A model generated the notes under the pieces. The model was not told the DNA's origin and ran no database searches. It saw nothing but the letters and a program-made list of their open reading frames with translations. From contig VSOK01000030.1 of NCBI GenBank assembly GCA_009774765.1, positions 1-33,001 of the forward strand: 33,001 nucleotides of DNA, read 5' to 3'. Origin of the DNA: Bacteroidales bacterium (GTDB lineage Bacteria; Bacteroidota; Bacteroidia; Bacteroidales; UBA932). The translations under genes were made by a program, and so were the position numbers. The first letter of the stretch is position 1, and every line of letters begins with the position of its first letter. Positions 8,304 to 16,388 of this stretch are shown here, piece after piece.

Positions 8304-8792
8304 ATGAATCAGAAGATTCTTGACCGTATGCGCAGGCTTTGTTCGATGAGGGAATACTGTGTTTCTGACATCAGGACGAAGGTGTGCAATGCCATAGCCG
8401 GCAAGGACGGTTCAGGGAAGATGTCTCCTGACTTTGACCGTGAGGTGGAGGAGATTATGCAGTCGCTTGTTTCCGACAGATATATAGATGATCTCAGATA
8501 TGCCTCGGCATTTGCGCGTGACAAGTCCTCTATTTCAGGATGGGGGGCATCGAAGATCCGGTATGCCCTGGCTTCCAGGAAGATCGATGCGGACATCATA
8601 AATGAAGCCCTGACGGAAATCGATAACGTCAGGGCTTCGGAAAGGCTTTACAAGCTGCTTGAGAACAAATACCGTTCTCTGAAAGATGACCCGCAATGCC
8701 GTATGAAACTTATAAGATTCGCCCTCGGAAGAGGGTACGGCTATGATGAAGTCAATTCGGCTGTCCGTAGATTGTCAGACGGACTGCCTTAA
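8304..8792 (+). CDS. recX: Regulatory protein RecX
   Basis: RecX binds RecA filaments and usually limits RecA activity. The 162-residue protein shows the three-helix RecX repeats: MRRLCSMREYCVSDIRTKV, then LVSDRYIDDLRYASAFARDK, then the GWGASKIRYALASRKI signature, followed by a C-terminal repeat ending FALGRGYGYDEVNSAVRRL. Length is typical. It is last in the rlmN-patatin operon, whose promoter is back to back with that of recA. A perfect 12-base inverted repeat lies inside the reading frame at 8604-8638. The gene converges with the lipoprotein gene at 8801, 8 bases away, with no obvious terminator between them. Confidence 0.88.
   Translation: MNQKILDRMRRLCSMREYCVSDIRTKVCNAIAGKDGSGKMSPDFDREVEEIMQSLVSDRYIDDLRYASAFARDKSSISGWGASKIRYALASRKIDADIINEALTEIDNVRASERLYKLLENKYRSLKDDPQCRMKLIRFALGRGYGYDEVNSAVRRLSDGLP
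8604..8638 (+). repeat. Perfect 12-bp inverted repeat inside recX
   Basis: GAAGCCCTGACG (8604-8615) and its exact reverse complement (8627-8638) flank an 11-base loop. It is fully coding. No T-run follows, so it is not a standard terminator. Its core AGCCCTG recurs in the inverted repeat in the wbqC-like gene at 28368. Confidence 0.8.
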
Positions 8793-8800
8793 TGGAATCC

Positions 8801-9886
8801 TTAGTTTGCAGCCTGTTTAATTTTGAATCGGAACAGCTCCTGTGAACCGCCTGCAGGAGTTATGATAAGGTCTGCAGACCTTTCAGCTCCAGTAGTGTTT
8901 GCTGAAGGGACAATGCTGTAACCGTACATCGCGCTTATATTCACCCAAGGAGAGTCAGCTCCTTCGATTGACGGATCCGGTTCTGTGGTTCCAGGTTTTA
9001 CGAAAATGAAGCTGACAGATCCGTCCTTTTCCAGTTCAAAGTCAAAACCGTCCATTGCAGATGCGTCTTTTGAGAAATTGATTTCATAAGGACTGGCAAG
9101 TTCTACTTCATTCCAGTTGTCGTCGTATCCCGTTACCTTTACTTTGGTGGCCGGAACTCCTCCCTGTGTTACGGTGATGGAGTTGCCGTAGCCTTCAGGC
9201 TCTTCAACGAACATCAGGGATGTCATCCTGTCGTCGGTACCTGTGTTTGCGGAGAATGTGATGGTACAGGTCTCCCCGTTCTTTCCGCTGGTCTTGTCTA
9301 CAGTGTACCATTCTATCGGATTGAAATCATCGTCAGTCACCATATTCATATCATTCAGGTACCATCTCTCGTAATTTGTGTTGACTGTCACTGTCAGCGT
9401 CTCGCCTGCGTGCGACGGCTTGAATGACATCATACCGTACTGGTCTGTCGTAAGCTGGTCGGAAACAACATTTATATAGTATTCCGTTTCAGAACCGGTA
9501 CTGGTGACTGTGAATTCAACTGATGCCTCTTCCGGAGCCTCGGAATAGCAGACCACGAATGTCGCTACGAGATCTTCCGCTGTTTCATTTTTGCCGGGAG
9601 TTATGACTACAGCGTCCTTGCTGCCGCTTATGGTTGCGGCACACCAGGTCTGGTCATTTTTTGAAGTGACTGCAAGCTGTTCTCTTGTGACATTTTTGAG
9701 TGTCAGTGCTACCTCAAAGACAGCGTCATTGCTGTTGTTGAGGAAGATGCTTGCATCGGCAGGGTTTGTGAGTGAAATCTCATGAGCCTGCGTCTCCTGT
9801 GAATCCCCATTGGGCTTTTCACAGGAAATTATGCCTGCAGCGATTGCCGTTGCGGCAAATGCTTTCAATAATACGTTTGTTTTCAT
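8801..9886 (-). CDS. BACON-type surface lipoprotein, last gene of the SusCD locus
   Basis: A 361-residue predicted lipoprotein: signal peptide with lipobox GIISC (Cys22). The rest is beta-rich modules typical of Bacteroidetes BACON/Ig-like domains, with repeated W-Y and S-G-K-N-G patterns (for example WYTVDKTSGKNGETCTITFS near 200 and ITVTQGG at the end of the module). BACON domains are usually non-catalytic and thought to bind substrate or act as spacers. No catalytic motif is visible. It lies 18 bases downstream of the metalloprotease in the same direction, and the locus ends here. Its job is probably surface binding of the substrate, by inference from context. The exact domain family needs a profile search. 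Confidence 0.75.
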   Translation of the reverse strand: MKTNVLLKAFAATAIAAGIISCEKPNGDSQETQAHEISLTNPADASIFLNNSNDAVFEVALTLKNVTREQLAVTSKNDQTWCAATISGSKDAVVITPGKNETAEDLVATFVVCYSEAPEEASVEFTVTSTGSETEYYINVVSDQLTTDQYGMMSFKPSHAGETLTVTVNTNYERWYLNDMNMVTDDDFNPIEWYTVDKTSGKNGETCTITFSANTGTDDRMTSLMFVEEPEGYGNSITVTQGGVPATKVKVTGYDDNWNEVELASPYEINFSKDASAMDGFDFELEKDGSVSFIFVKPGTTEPDPSIEGADSPWVNISAMYGYSIVPSANTTGAERSADLIITPAGGSQELFRFKIKQAAN

Positions 9887-9904
9887 AAGAATGACTTTTA
9901 TTTG

Positions 9905-12541
9905 TTATCTGCTCGTTTTCATAAGTCTTTCCACCTTCTCTATCTGATAGTCATAGAATGCCCTGCTCCTGCTGTCGGCAGAACTTCTTGCATTTTTGTA
10001 GATGCTGATGATTCTTTTCAGTTCTTTCATTGCAAGAGGTCTTGCGATTGCTCCGGAGAGTGACGGGAGGTCATTGTTCTGGCGGAAATATGAATTGGAA
10101 GGGTCGGTGGCATCGTGGCTGTGGCTGCAGAATGCTCCGCAGGATGCGTTGCTTTCCATATCTTCCAATGCCTTGTGGATGCTTACCAGCTCCTCTTCGA
10201 TGGATGTAAGCGACTGTGAGCCGGCAAGCGAAAGTGCTGTGCCCTGAGGTTTGATCAGGTCTGCAAGCTCGGCAAGTGATGCTACCATCGCATTCTGCAT
10301 ATTCATATCTTCAACAGTGAGTTTCTTGTGTTTCAGAGTATTGACAAGAAGAGCGTCTACTGCATCCTTCATATATCCGTCGAGTGTATACAGGTTTTTC
10401 TGGCCGGAGCGTTCTCCCTCTGCTATGAAGGTAAGTGTAGCGGCACCGAGCATTTTTCCTACTATGGCTCTCTGGTATCCGTCAAGGTCGCCCGAACCGT
10501 ACCCTGTTATGTCGAGGATTCTTTCTGGAAGCAGCCATTCGCGGAATGTGAGAACCTGGTCCACAAGCCATTTCATAGCCTGTTTCTGTTTGTCCTTGGT
10601 CACGTATTCCCTTGACCTTCCTTCAAATGTACCGTCCTGTACAAGGTCATTGAAATATACTCCTCCAAGATACGGGAACACGTGGTAGAGCACACGTTTG
10701 TACTGGTTGGCAAGATTGAAATATTTGATCTTTATTTCCATATAGTCCGCTCCGTCCTCATAGAGCCATTTCTCCATTTCAGGGACGATTCTCTTGAGGT
10801 TGGCTATACAGTAGTCGCTGGCTTTGATATGGTCGTCTCCGAGGTCTTCGGTCAGGTCCGCCGGGCTTACGGTGTTGAATATCTGCTGTGCGCCGAATTT
10901 GTACATAGGGTCTCCAGCCTTTTCCGCTATGATCTTGTTGAGAAGCGGTTTTTCTTCCTCAGGAGTGAGGTCTCCAGGGAAAAGTCTGTATCCCCAGTTG
11001 ATGGCGTGGATGTCATAGACTCCGATAAGAGGCGGTACCATACGTACTCCTTTCTCAAGGTCACCGGGCTGTGCGACATAGTTGTTGCGCGCATAGTCCA
11101 TGATACTTGGTGTCGTTCCGTATTTCTGGGTGAATGAAGGGCTTCTCAGCGAGTCTACAGGGAATGAGAAGCTGGCTCCCATATTGTGCATAAGGCCGAG
11201 AGTGTGTCCGATTTCGTGTGAGGCTACATATCTCAAAGACTCTCTCATCACATCGTCGTCAAATACCAGCTTGCGTACTCTCGGGTCTACTGCTCCGGTC
11301 TGTGTAAAACGCCAGTTGTTGACAAGAGAGATCACATTGTGGTACCAGTTGACATCTCCTACAAGTATTTCTCCTGTACGCGGATCCACATAGCTCGGTC
11401 CTGATGCGTTTGCTATGTCTGTAGCGATATATCTGATGCAGTTGTATCTGATGTCATCCGGATCAAAGCCTGTGCTGTCTGCCACTGAAGGATAGTCTTT
11501 TGCTATGATCGCATTTTTGAATCCGGCCGCCTCGAACGCAGGCTGCCAGTCCTCGATACCAGCCTTGACTGCACTTCTCCATTTCTCCGGGAATGATGAA
11601 TCCACATAGAATACGATAGGATTTGCAGGCTCGACAGCTTCCCCGGCAAAATATTTCTCCCTGTCCTCTTCTTTCGGCTCAAGTCTCCAGCGGTGCGCTA
11701 TCTGCTTCATTTCCACCCTGTCGCAGTCTGAGCTGTAGAAGTTGTACATAGAGTAGAAATATCCGACCCTGTTGTCCTGATAACGTGCTTTCATAGGCTC
11801 GTCAGGAAGCAGAAGAATTGACCTTCTTACCTGTACGAGATATGGCTCCGGCTCAGACTGGAAGTTCATCCTTGTCGATATTTCCACATTTTCAGGGAAT
11901 GATTTGACTTCAAGTATTCTGGATGCTTCCGAATCATACATTCCGCTGCGCGCCGACATGATGTTGGAGCTGTACTGGAGCGGTGTGATCAGTTTTTCGT
12001 TGGATTTGAAAAACGATGTCATATCAATGAGATAGCACGAATCCTTTTTGAAGGCCTTTACCTTGAATGACTTGATGATAGGATCCCTGTGGTTTTTGAA
12101 GAAGGCTTCTCCGATTTCGTCTCCCGGGCGCAGTTTGTTGTAGGTTGACACATTGTAGAAATGCACGTATGACGTGTCGGCAGTCATCCTGAACATGATC
12201 TGGTTGCCTATCATCTCACCTGCCGCAAATGCTGCATCATCGCTTGTCTCGGTGATACGGTTTGTCAGAAGATAGAGATGCTTTACAGTCTCCGGAGTGA
12301 TTTCAAAGAACAGTTCGTCCTTTGGGGTCATATAGAGTTTGATCAGACCGTCGTACACCTTGGCGTCTTTGATGGCCTCGGCATATTTGTCTTTCTTTTC
12401 CTTTTTGACGGTATCAACCTGTTCGGTTTCTCCCTTTTTCTTCTTTTTCCCTTTAGGGGTCTTTTTTGATGCTGCACCTGCTGTCATAGATACTACGCAG
12501 AGCAGGGCGCACAATGTCATTGCGATTCGTCTTAATCTCAT
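9905..12541 (-). CDS. Zinc-dependent metzincin protease with DUF5117/DUF5118-type flanks
   Basis: An 878-residue exported protein. A signal peptide (about 1-23) is followed by a Lys-rich linker (25-55). The metzincin site HEIGHTLGLMH is at 442-452: His442, His446 and His452 as zinc ligands and Glu443 as catalytic base. A probable Met-turn, SIMDY, follows. The long N-terminal region (about 60-430) and C-terminal helical region match the layout annotated as DUF5118/DUF5117 around such proteases in Bacteroidota. All active-site residues are present. No Cys lipobox is seen, so it may be periplasmic or exported by another route. It follows the PKD-like gene by 21 bases. In this context it would cleave a protein or peptide handled by the SusCD pair; the substrate is unknown. 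Confidence 0.9.
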   Translation of the reverse strand: MRLRRIAMTLCALLCVVSMTAGAASKKTPKGKKKKKGETEQVDTVKKEKKDKYAEAIKDAKVYDGLIKLYMTPKDELFFEITPETVKHLYLLTNRITETSDDAAFAAGEMIGNQIMFRMTADTSYVHFYNVSTYNKLRPGDEIGEAFFKNHRDPIIKSFKVKAFKKDSCYLIDMTSFFKSNEKLITPLQYSSNIMSARSGMYDSEASRILEVKSFPENVEISTRMNFQSEPEPYLVQVRRSILLLPDEPMKARYQDNRVGYFYSMYNFYSSDCDRVEMKQIAHRWRLEPKEEDREKYFAGEAVEPANPIVFYVDSSFPEKWRSAVKAGIEDWQPAFEAAGFKNAIIAKDYPSVADSTGFDPDDIRYNCIRYIATDIANASGPSYVDPRTGEILVGDVNWYHNVISLVNNWRFTQTGAVDPRVRKLVFDDDVMRESLRYVASHEIGHTLGLMHNMGASFSFPVDSLRSPSFTQKYGTTPSIMDYARNNYVAQPGDLEKGVRMVPPLIGVYDIHAINWGYRLFPGDLTPEEEKPLLNKIIAEKAGDPMYKFGAQQIFNTVSPADLTEDLGDDHIKASDYCIANLKRIVPEMEKWLYEDGADYMEIKIKYFNLANQYKRVLYHVFPYLGGVYFNDLVQDGTFEGRSREYVTKDKQKQAMKWLVDQVLTFREWLLPERILDITGYGSGDLDGYQRAIVGKMLGAATLTFIAEGERSGQKNLYTLDGYMKDAVDALLVNTLKHKKLTVEDMNMQNAMVASLAELADLIKPQGTALSLAGSQSLTSIEEELVSIHKALEDMESNASCGAFCSHSHDATDPSNSYFRQNNDLPSLSGAIARPLAMKELKRIISIYKNARSSADSRSRAFYDYQIEKVERLMKTSR

Positions 12542-12562
12542 TTTGTTGTTTATTATGTGTTC

Positions 12563-14101
12563 TTAAAAAGCTTTGTAGATTATGCTGTGTATTTTAAGGA
12601 AACCTTCATCCCAGATGTCCTTCTGCTGTATTTCGATGTTGTCCGGATTGTCCTTTACATAGAATTTGTATACTGTTCCGCTGTTGGCCTCCCCGTCCCG
12701 GTAGGTCGCCGCATAGAAGCAGTCCATATTCTTTTCCGGACTTTCATAGTCGGCTTTCAGGCAGGTTACAGGGGCATCAAATGTCTTCAGTACGGTTACC
12801 TCCTGAGGGCTTTTCCTGAAATTATATCCGTAGAGTGTATTTCCTGAGGCATATATCATATATCCCTGGTTGGTCGTGATGATATATCCTGAGGCTTCGC
12901 CGAAGCCGGCTGCATCGCTGCTCACTGTGTATTTCCCGTTTTTGACAGGAGTTCCGGTGCGTGGTGCCGTGATACAGTATATGTAATGCTGTCCGTCCGA
13001 CGGGTTTTTCATTACAGCAGTGCCTTGTCCTCCGCTGAAGAAGGAATTGAATGCCGTTACGAATTCAAGTCCTCCGTCATGGTCATTCCTTGTGTCCCAG
13101 CTCCATGTGTCGTTCTCGCCGTCCCCGAGCATCTGCATATTGTAGACAGACAGTCCGCTTATATAGCAGAAACGTCTGCTTTCAAGGTCATAGAATATGA
13201 ATGTGCGGATTCCCTGGACTCCGGTATGGTTGCATATCATCTTCCCGGCAGTGTCGAAGTCGGTCATCCTGTCGTAGCTGCTGATGGTGTTGCCTATCAT
13301 TCCGTTGTCAGTCGACACTATATATGCTCTTTTGTCCACGATGATAACCTGTCTTACTTCTCCGACTTTCTGATTGTCGGTCATTACCGTCCCACCAGTC
13401 TCAGGCATTGAGGCGAATGAATATTCAAGTGCCGTTCCCGGTGAACCTATGAATTCCTCCCTGCTGAATTTGTATGAACCTTTCTCTGTGCCGGCATAAA
13501 GCCTGTTGTCGGAAGTGTATTCATCATTGTCTATCCAGACCGTCTTGACCGGGGACAGTTCAAGTCCTCCTTCCGGTTTGAGCACATTGTGGAGGAAAAG
13601 CATATCATTGCTGATGGATACCATATCGGCCTGTCCTTTCCCGTCCGCATCTTCTCCTGCGAGAATCCATCCGGTGGAGTACAGTGCCCTGACATTCAGT
13701 TCGACGCTTTTGCTGAATACGATGCCGGTCTCCTGGTCCTTCACTTTGAAATACAGTATATATTCTTCCGCGGAAAGGGCTACTGTATAGTCAAGGTTGC
13801 GTTCCGTTCCTATTGTAAACCTCTGTCCCCTGTAGAAGTTCTGTCCTACGGCGACCCATTCATAACTGTATTCACCGCTGCTGCCGGAATCTTCAGTGAA
13901 GCTGATTTCAGGATTTATCTGCAGCTTGTCGATGTCTATGCGTACATTGTAGGGTGTCTCGAACCCTTTGTCTCCGATTACGGCCTCATTGACCGCAGTA
14001 TAGTCATAGTTGCCCAGATCCCTGAAACATCCTCCCAGTGAGCAGCTCAGCAGAAATGCTATGAATATATATGTGATTCTTTTCATGATCATATTTGGCA
14101 T
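12563..14101 (-). CDS. PKD-like family lipoprotein of a SusCD locus
   Basis: A 512-residue predicted lipoprotein. The leader holds two possible lipid-attachment cysteines, Cys20 in LLSC and Cys25 in LGGC; the second has the better lipobox. A FRDLGNYDY start to the mature protein, an Ig/PKD-like module (about 45-140), then repeated beta-blades with WILAGED, DNEYTSDNRLYAG and YIVSTDNG suggest a propeller-like second half. This matches the PKD-like lipoprotein found next to DUF4843 proteins. The start could be ATG 14101, 14092 or 14086; the first leaves a 3-base gap after the upstream stop and the last gives the cleanest signal peptide. Probably a surface-exposed binding component. No catalytic residues are recognised. 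Confidence 0.8.
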   Translation of the reverse strand: MPNMIMKRITYIFIAFLLSCSLGGCFRDLGNYDYTAVNEAVIGDKGFETPYNVRIDIDKLQINPEISFTEDSGSSGEYSYEWVAVGQNFYRGQRFTIGTERNLDYTVALSAEEYILYFKVKDQETGIVFSKSVELNVRALYSTGWILAGEDADGKGQADMVSISNDMLFLHNVLKPEGGLELSPVKTVWIDNDEYTSDNRLYAGTEKGSYKFSREEFIGSPGTALEYSFASMPETGGTVMTDNQKVGEVRQVIIVDKRAYIVSTDNGMIGNTISSYDRMTDFDTAGKMICNHTGVQGIRTFIFYDLESRRFCYISGLSVYNMQMLGDGENDTWSWDTRNDHDGGLEFVTAFNSFFSGGQGTAVMKNPSDGQHYIYCITAPRTGTPVKNGKYTVSSDAAGFGEASGYIITTNQGYMIYASGNTLYGYNFRKSPQEVTVLKTFDAPVTCLKADYESPEKNMDCFYAATYRDGEANSGTVYKFYVKDNPDNIEIQQKDIWDEGFLKIHSIIYKAF

Positions 14102-14104
14102 TCG

Positions 14105-14884
14105 TTAGATATAGATGAAGTCTCCGGCCCTCATTTCTGTCCCGTCATCCTCATATATCGTGTTTCCGAGGGCTTTCTGCTCTTTAAGGTAGCGGTCAAG
14201 CTGCTGGCCCAGAGCCTTCGCCTTGGTATATGAGAACGGTTCGTTGAAATCCGACAGTTTCATTCCCGATATTTCCAGCAGAAGTTTCATTTTCTTCTCG
14301 GAAAAAGGACCGAAATATGGCTCCCTGTACCCTGGAAGCTGGATGTATTTGTCGCTGACCGTGACAGTGTGCCTTGTTACATTGACGTATTCCGTGCTGG
14401 AATTTTTCCAGAGCGTGATCGGAAGAGCAAAATCTTCATTTGCGATAAGCTCGAGCACCATCTGCCTCTCCTGTCCGCCCAGTGATGCGGTGCGGTGGAA
14501 TGTTATCGGTATTACTCCGAATATTTCACCTGCCTTCAGTGTATATGATGGCTCAAGAGGGGTGTAGTCTTCCTCTCTGACAGTGGACTCCTGCTCGTCA
14601 AGCCTTACGATGAACTTTCTGTCAAGATGTGACACAGGTCCCATTATTTTGACTTTAAGAAGGAAAGTGGAGTCAGCGGATTCTGTCACAATGAACGGAA
14701 GCAATGAGGATTCGTTGTATGTGGTGTCGCTGTTGACCGAATTGTCGATCCTTTTCATAGCGAAATATATCCCTGATTCCCCCTCGTATGTCATTATTTC
14801 CGAGCTGCAGCCTAAAATTGCGGCAGAGCACAGGAGAACTGATATTATATGGATAGTCTGTTTCATCATACCGTGTTTTGACAT
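14105..14884 (-). CDS. DUF4843 lipoprotein of a SusCD locus
   Basis: A 259-residue predicted lipoprotein with lipobox AILGC (Cys26). Features typical of DUF4843 proteins are the YEGESGIYFAM start of the mature part, a Calx-beta-like middle section with ...KIMGPVSHLDRKFIV and EREDY-type strands, and YFGPFSEKKMKLLLE near the C-terminus. Its ATG overlaps the susD stop (TAATG), showing translational coupling. Family members occur almost only beside SusD and PKD-like lipoproteins, so it is likely a surface accessory lipoprotein. Function is unknown. Confidence 0.85.
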   Translation of the reverse strand: MSKHGMMKQTIHIISVLLCSAAILGCSSEIMTYEGESGIYFAMKRIDNSVNSDTTYNESSLLPFIVTESADSTFLLKVKIMGPVSHLDRKFIVRLDEQESTVREEDYTPLEPSYTLKAGEIFGVIPITFHRTASLGGQERQMVLELIANEDFALPITLWKNSSTEYVNVTRHTVTVSDKYIQLPGYREPYFGPFSEKKMKLLLEISGMKLSDFNEPFSYTKAKALGQQLDRYLKEQKALGNTIYEDDGTEMRAGDFIYI

Positions 14885-16374
14885 TATTTTCTGAATCCGT
14901 CTTCCGATTGCGGAAGCACGAACATATACCCGTTGGAATTCTGGACGTTGACAGCGGCCTGCGACCTGTCATATATTGCAGGGATGGTCTTTGAATTCTG
15001 CCTTTTGTAGAACCAGAACATCTGGCCTTCCCCTGCGAATTCCCTCATATATTCATATTCGATGTTCGCTTCAAGGGCGGAGCTGACGGAAGATGTCTGC
15101 CGTGCGTTCCTTACCGCATTGAGACGTTCATACGCAAGCGTCTCATCTTTTGATGAAGGAAGTGTCGCATAGCATTCTGCAGCGATGAGATACATTTCTG
15201 ACATCCTGAGCACCGGAATCATATAAGGATAGTTCTTACCGGAGACTTCCATCGCTTCGTATTTGACGAAGCACATGATGTCGTTGCCGAGAGGATCTTT
15301 CCGCCTTTGCCACTGGTTGCTTCTCCTGAGGTCGCTTTCTTCCGGATAAAGCGCGTTGAATCCGTTTTCTGTCATCGACAGGAGCTGCTTTATCTCAAGA
15401 GTGTTGGAGAAATATTTTTCATATATGTCCGCACCACGTTTCACATTATATACTGCGAACAGTATGTCGGATGAGAACACCCTGTCTTCAGCCGATGAGG
15501 TAGGCGTGCCTACTGCTGCCTGGCCGTTGGCTTCCTCGCGTGTCGTGAACGGGAAGAATTCCGCAGCTTCGCTGATGACTTCTTCGGCAAGTTCCAAAGC
15601 ACGTTCGCGGTAGTTGCTGTATCCCAGATACATATTCACCCTGGCAGCCAAAGCCTTGACTGCAAAATAATTCATCCTGAGATTCCTGTAGTTGTAAAGG
15701 TTGCGTCCTCCGTTGTCAATTTCGTTCTTGCCAGAGCTGATGACTGGATCGCTTGTTTTCAGCAGCCTCATTGATTCATCAAGGTCAGAAAGCATAAGTG
15801 AAGCAACTTCCGTCGCCTTCAGCACCGGATTTACCTGAGGATCGGAGCTTGTTACATACGGTATTGCATCCGTTCCCGGGGAGGAAGAGAATACTGGTCC
15901 GAAATATCTGAACAGTTCAAAATGGAGCAGTGCTCTCAGAGCCAGGGCTTCTCCTTTTATTATGTTGTAGTCCGTATCGTTGAGTACCCTTCCTTTTTTG
16001 TCTTCACAGTGCCAGATGGTCTTGTTGAGATTCAGGATAAGGAAATATGCCCTGCTCCAGATCTCATCCACATTGACTCTTTTGGCTTCGGCCTGATATT
16101 GGGCGAGCGATCCGTATATATGGCTGTCTGCCGATGTGTTGTAGTACTGGCAGAGAATGTCAGGAGTTGAAGCTCCCAGCTTTCCTGAATATAGATTCGC
16201 GTTCACGAGATCTATGTACACTCCGTTGAGGGCGGTATAGAAACCGTCCTTGTCGCTGTACAGCTTCTCTTCAAGTATTCTGTCTTCAGAATCAACTGAC
16301 AGCCACCCTGCGCAGGAACTTGCCGCGAACAGGGCCGCAATGATTGGAATTATGTATGCTGTATATCTTTTCAT
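14884..16374 (-). CDS. RagB/SusD-family surface lipoprotein
   Basis: The substrate-capturing lid that sits on the SusC channel. It has 496 residues, with signal peptide and lipobox ASSC (Cys21) followed by SVDSEDRILEEKLYSD. The TPR-like core includes ALNGVYIDL, WSRAYFLILNLNKTIW, KGEALALRALLHFELFRYFGPV and MIPVLRMSEMYLIAAECYA, all SusD hallmarks. The gene begins 14 bases after susC. Pairing with a metzincin and no glycan enzyme suggests a peptide or protein ligand, as with RagAB, but ligand identity cannot be read from the sequence. Confidence 0.95.
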   Translation of the reverse strand: MKRYTAYIIPIIAALFAASSCAGWLSVDSEDRILEEKLYSDKDGFYTALNGVYIDLVNANLYSGKLGASTPDILCQYYNTSADSHIYGSLAQYQAEAKRVNVDEIWSRAYFLILNLNKTIWHCEDKKGRVLNDTDYNIIKGEALALRALLHFELFRYFGPVFSSSPGTDAIPYVTSSDPQVNPVLKATEVASLMLSDLDESMRLLKTSDPVISSGKNEIDNGGRNLYNYRNLRMNYFAVKALAARVNMYLGYSNYRERALELAEEVISEAAEFFPFTTREEANGQAAVGTPTSSAEDRVFSSDILFAVYNVKRGADIYEKYFSNTLEIKQLLSMTENGFNALYPEESDLRRSNQWQRRKDPLGNDIMCFVKYEAMEVSGKNYPYMIPVLRMSEMYLIAAECYATLPSSKDETLAYERLNAVRNARQTSSVSSALEANIEYEYMREFAGEGQMFWFYKRQNSKTIPAIYDRSQAAVNVQNSNGYMFVLPQSEDGFRK

Positions 16375-16388
16375 TGTTTGCTTCCGTG

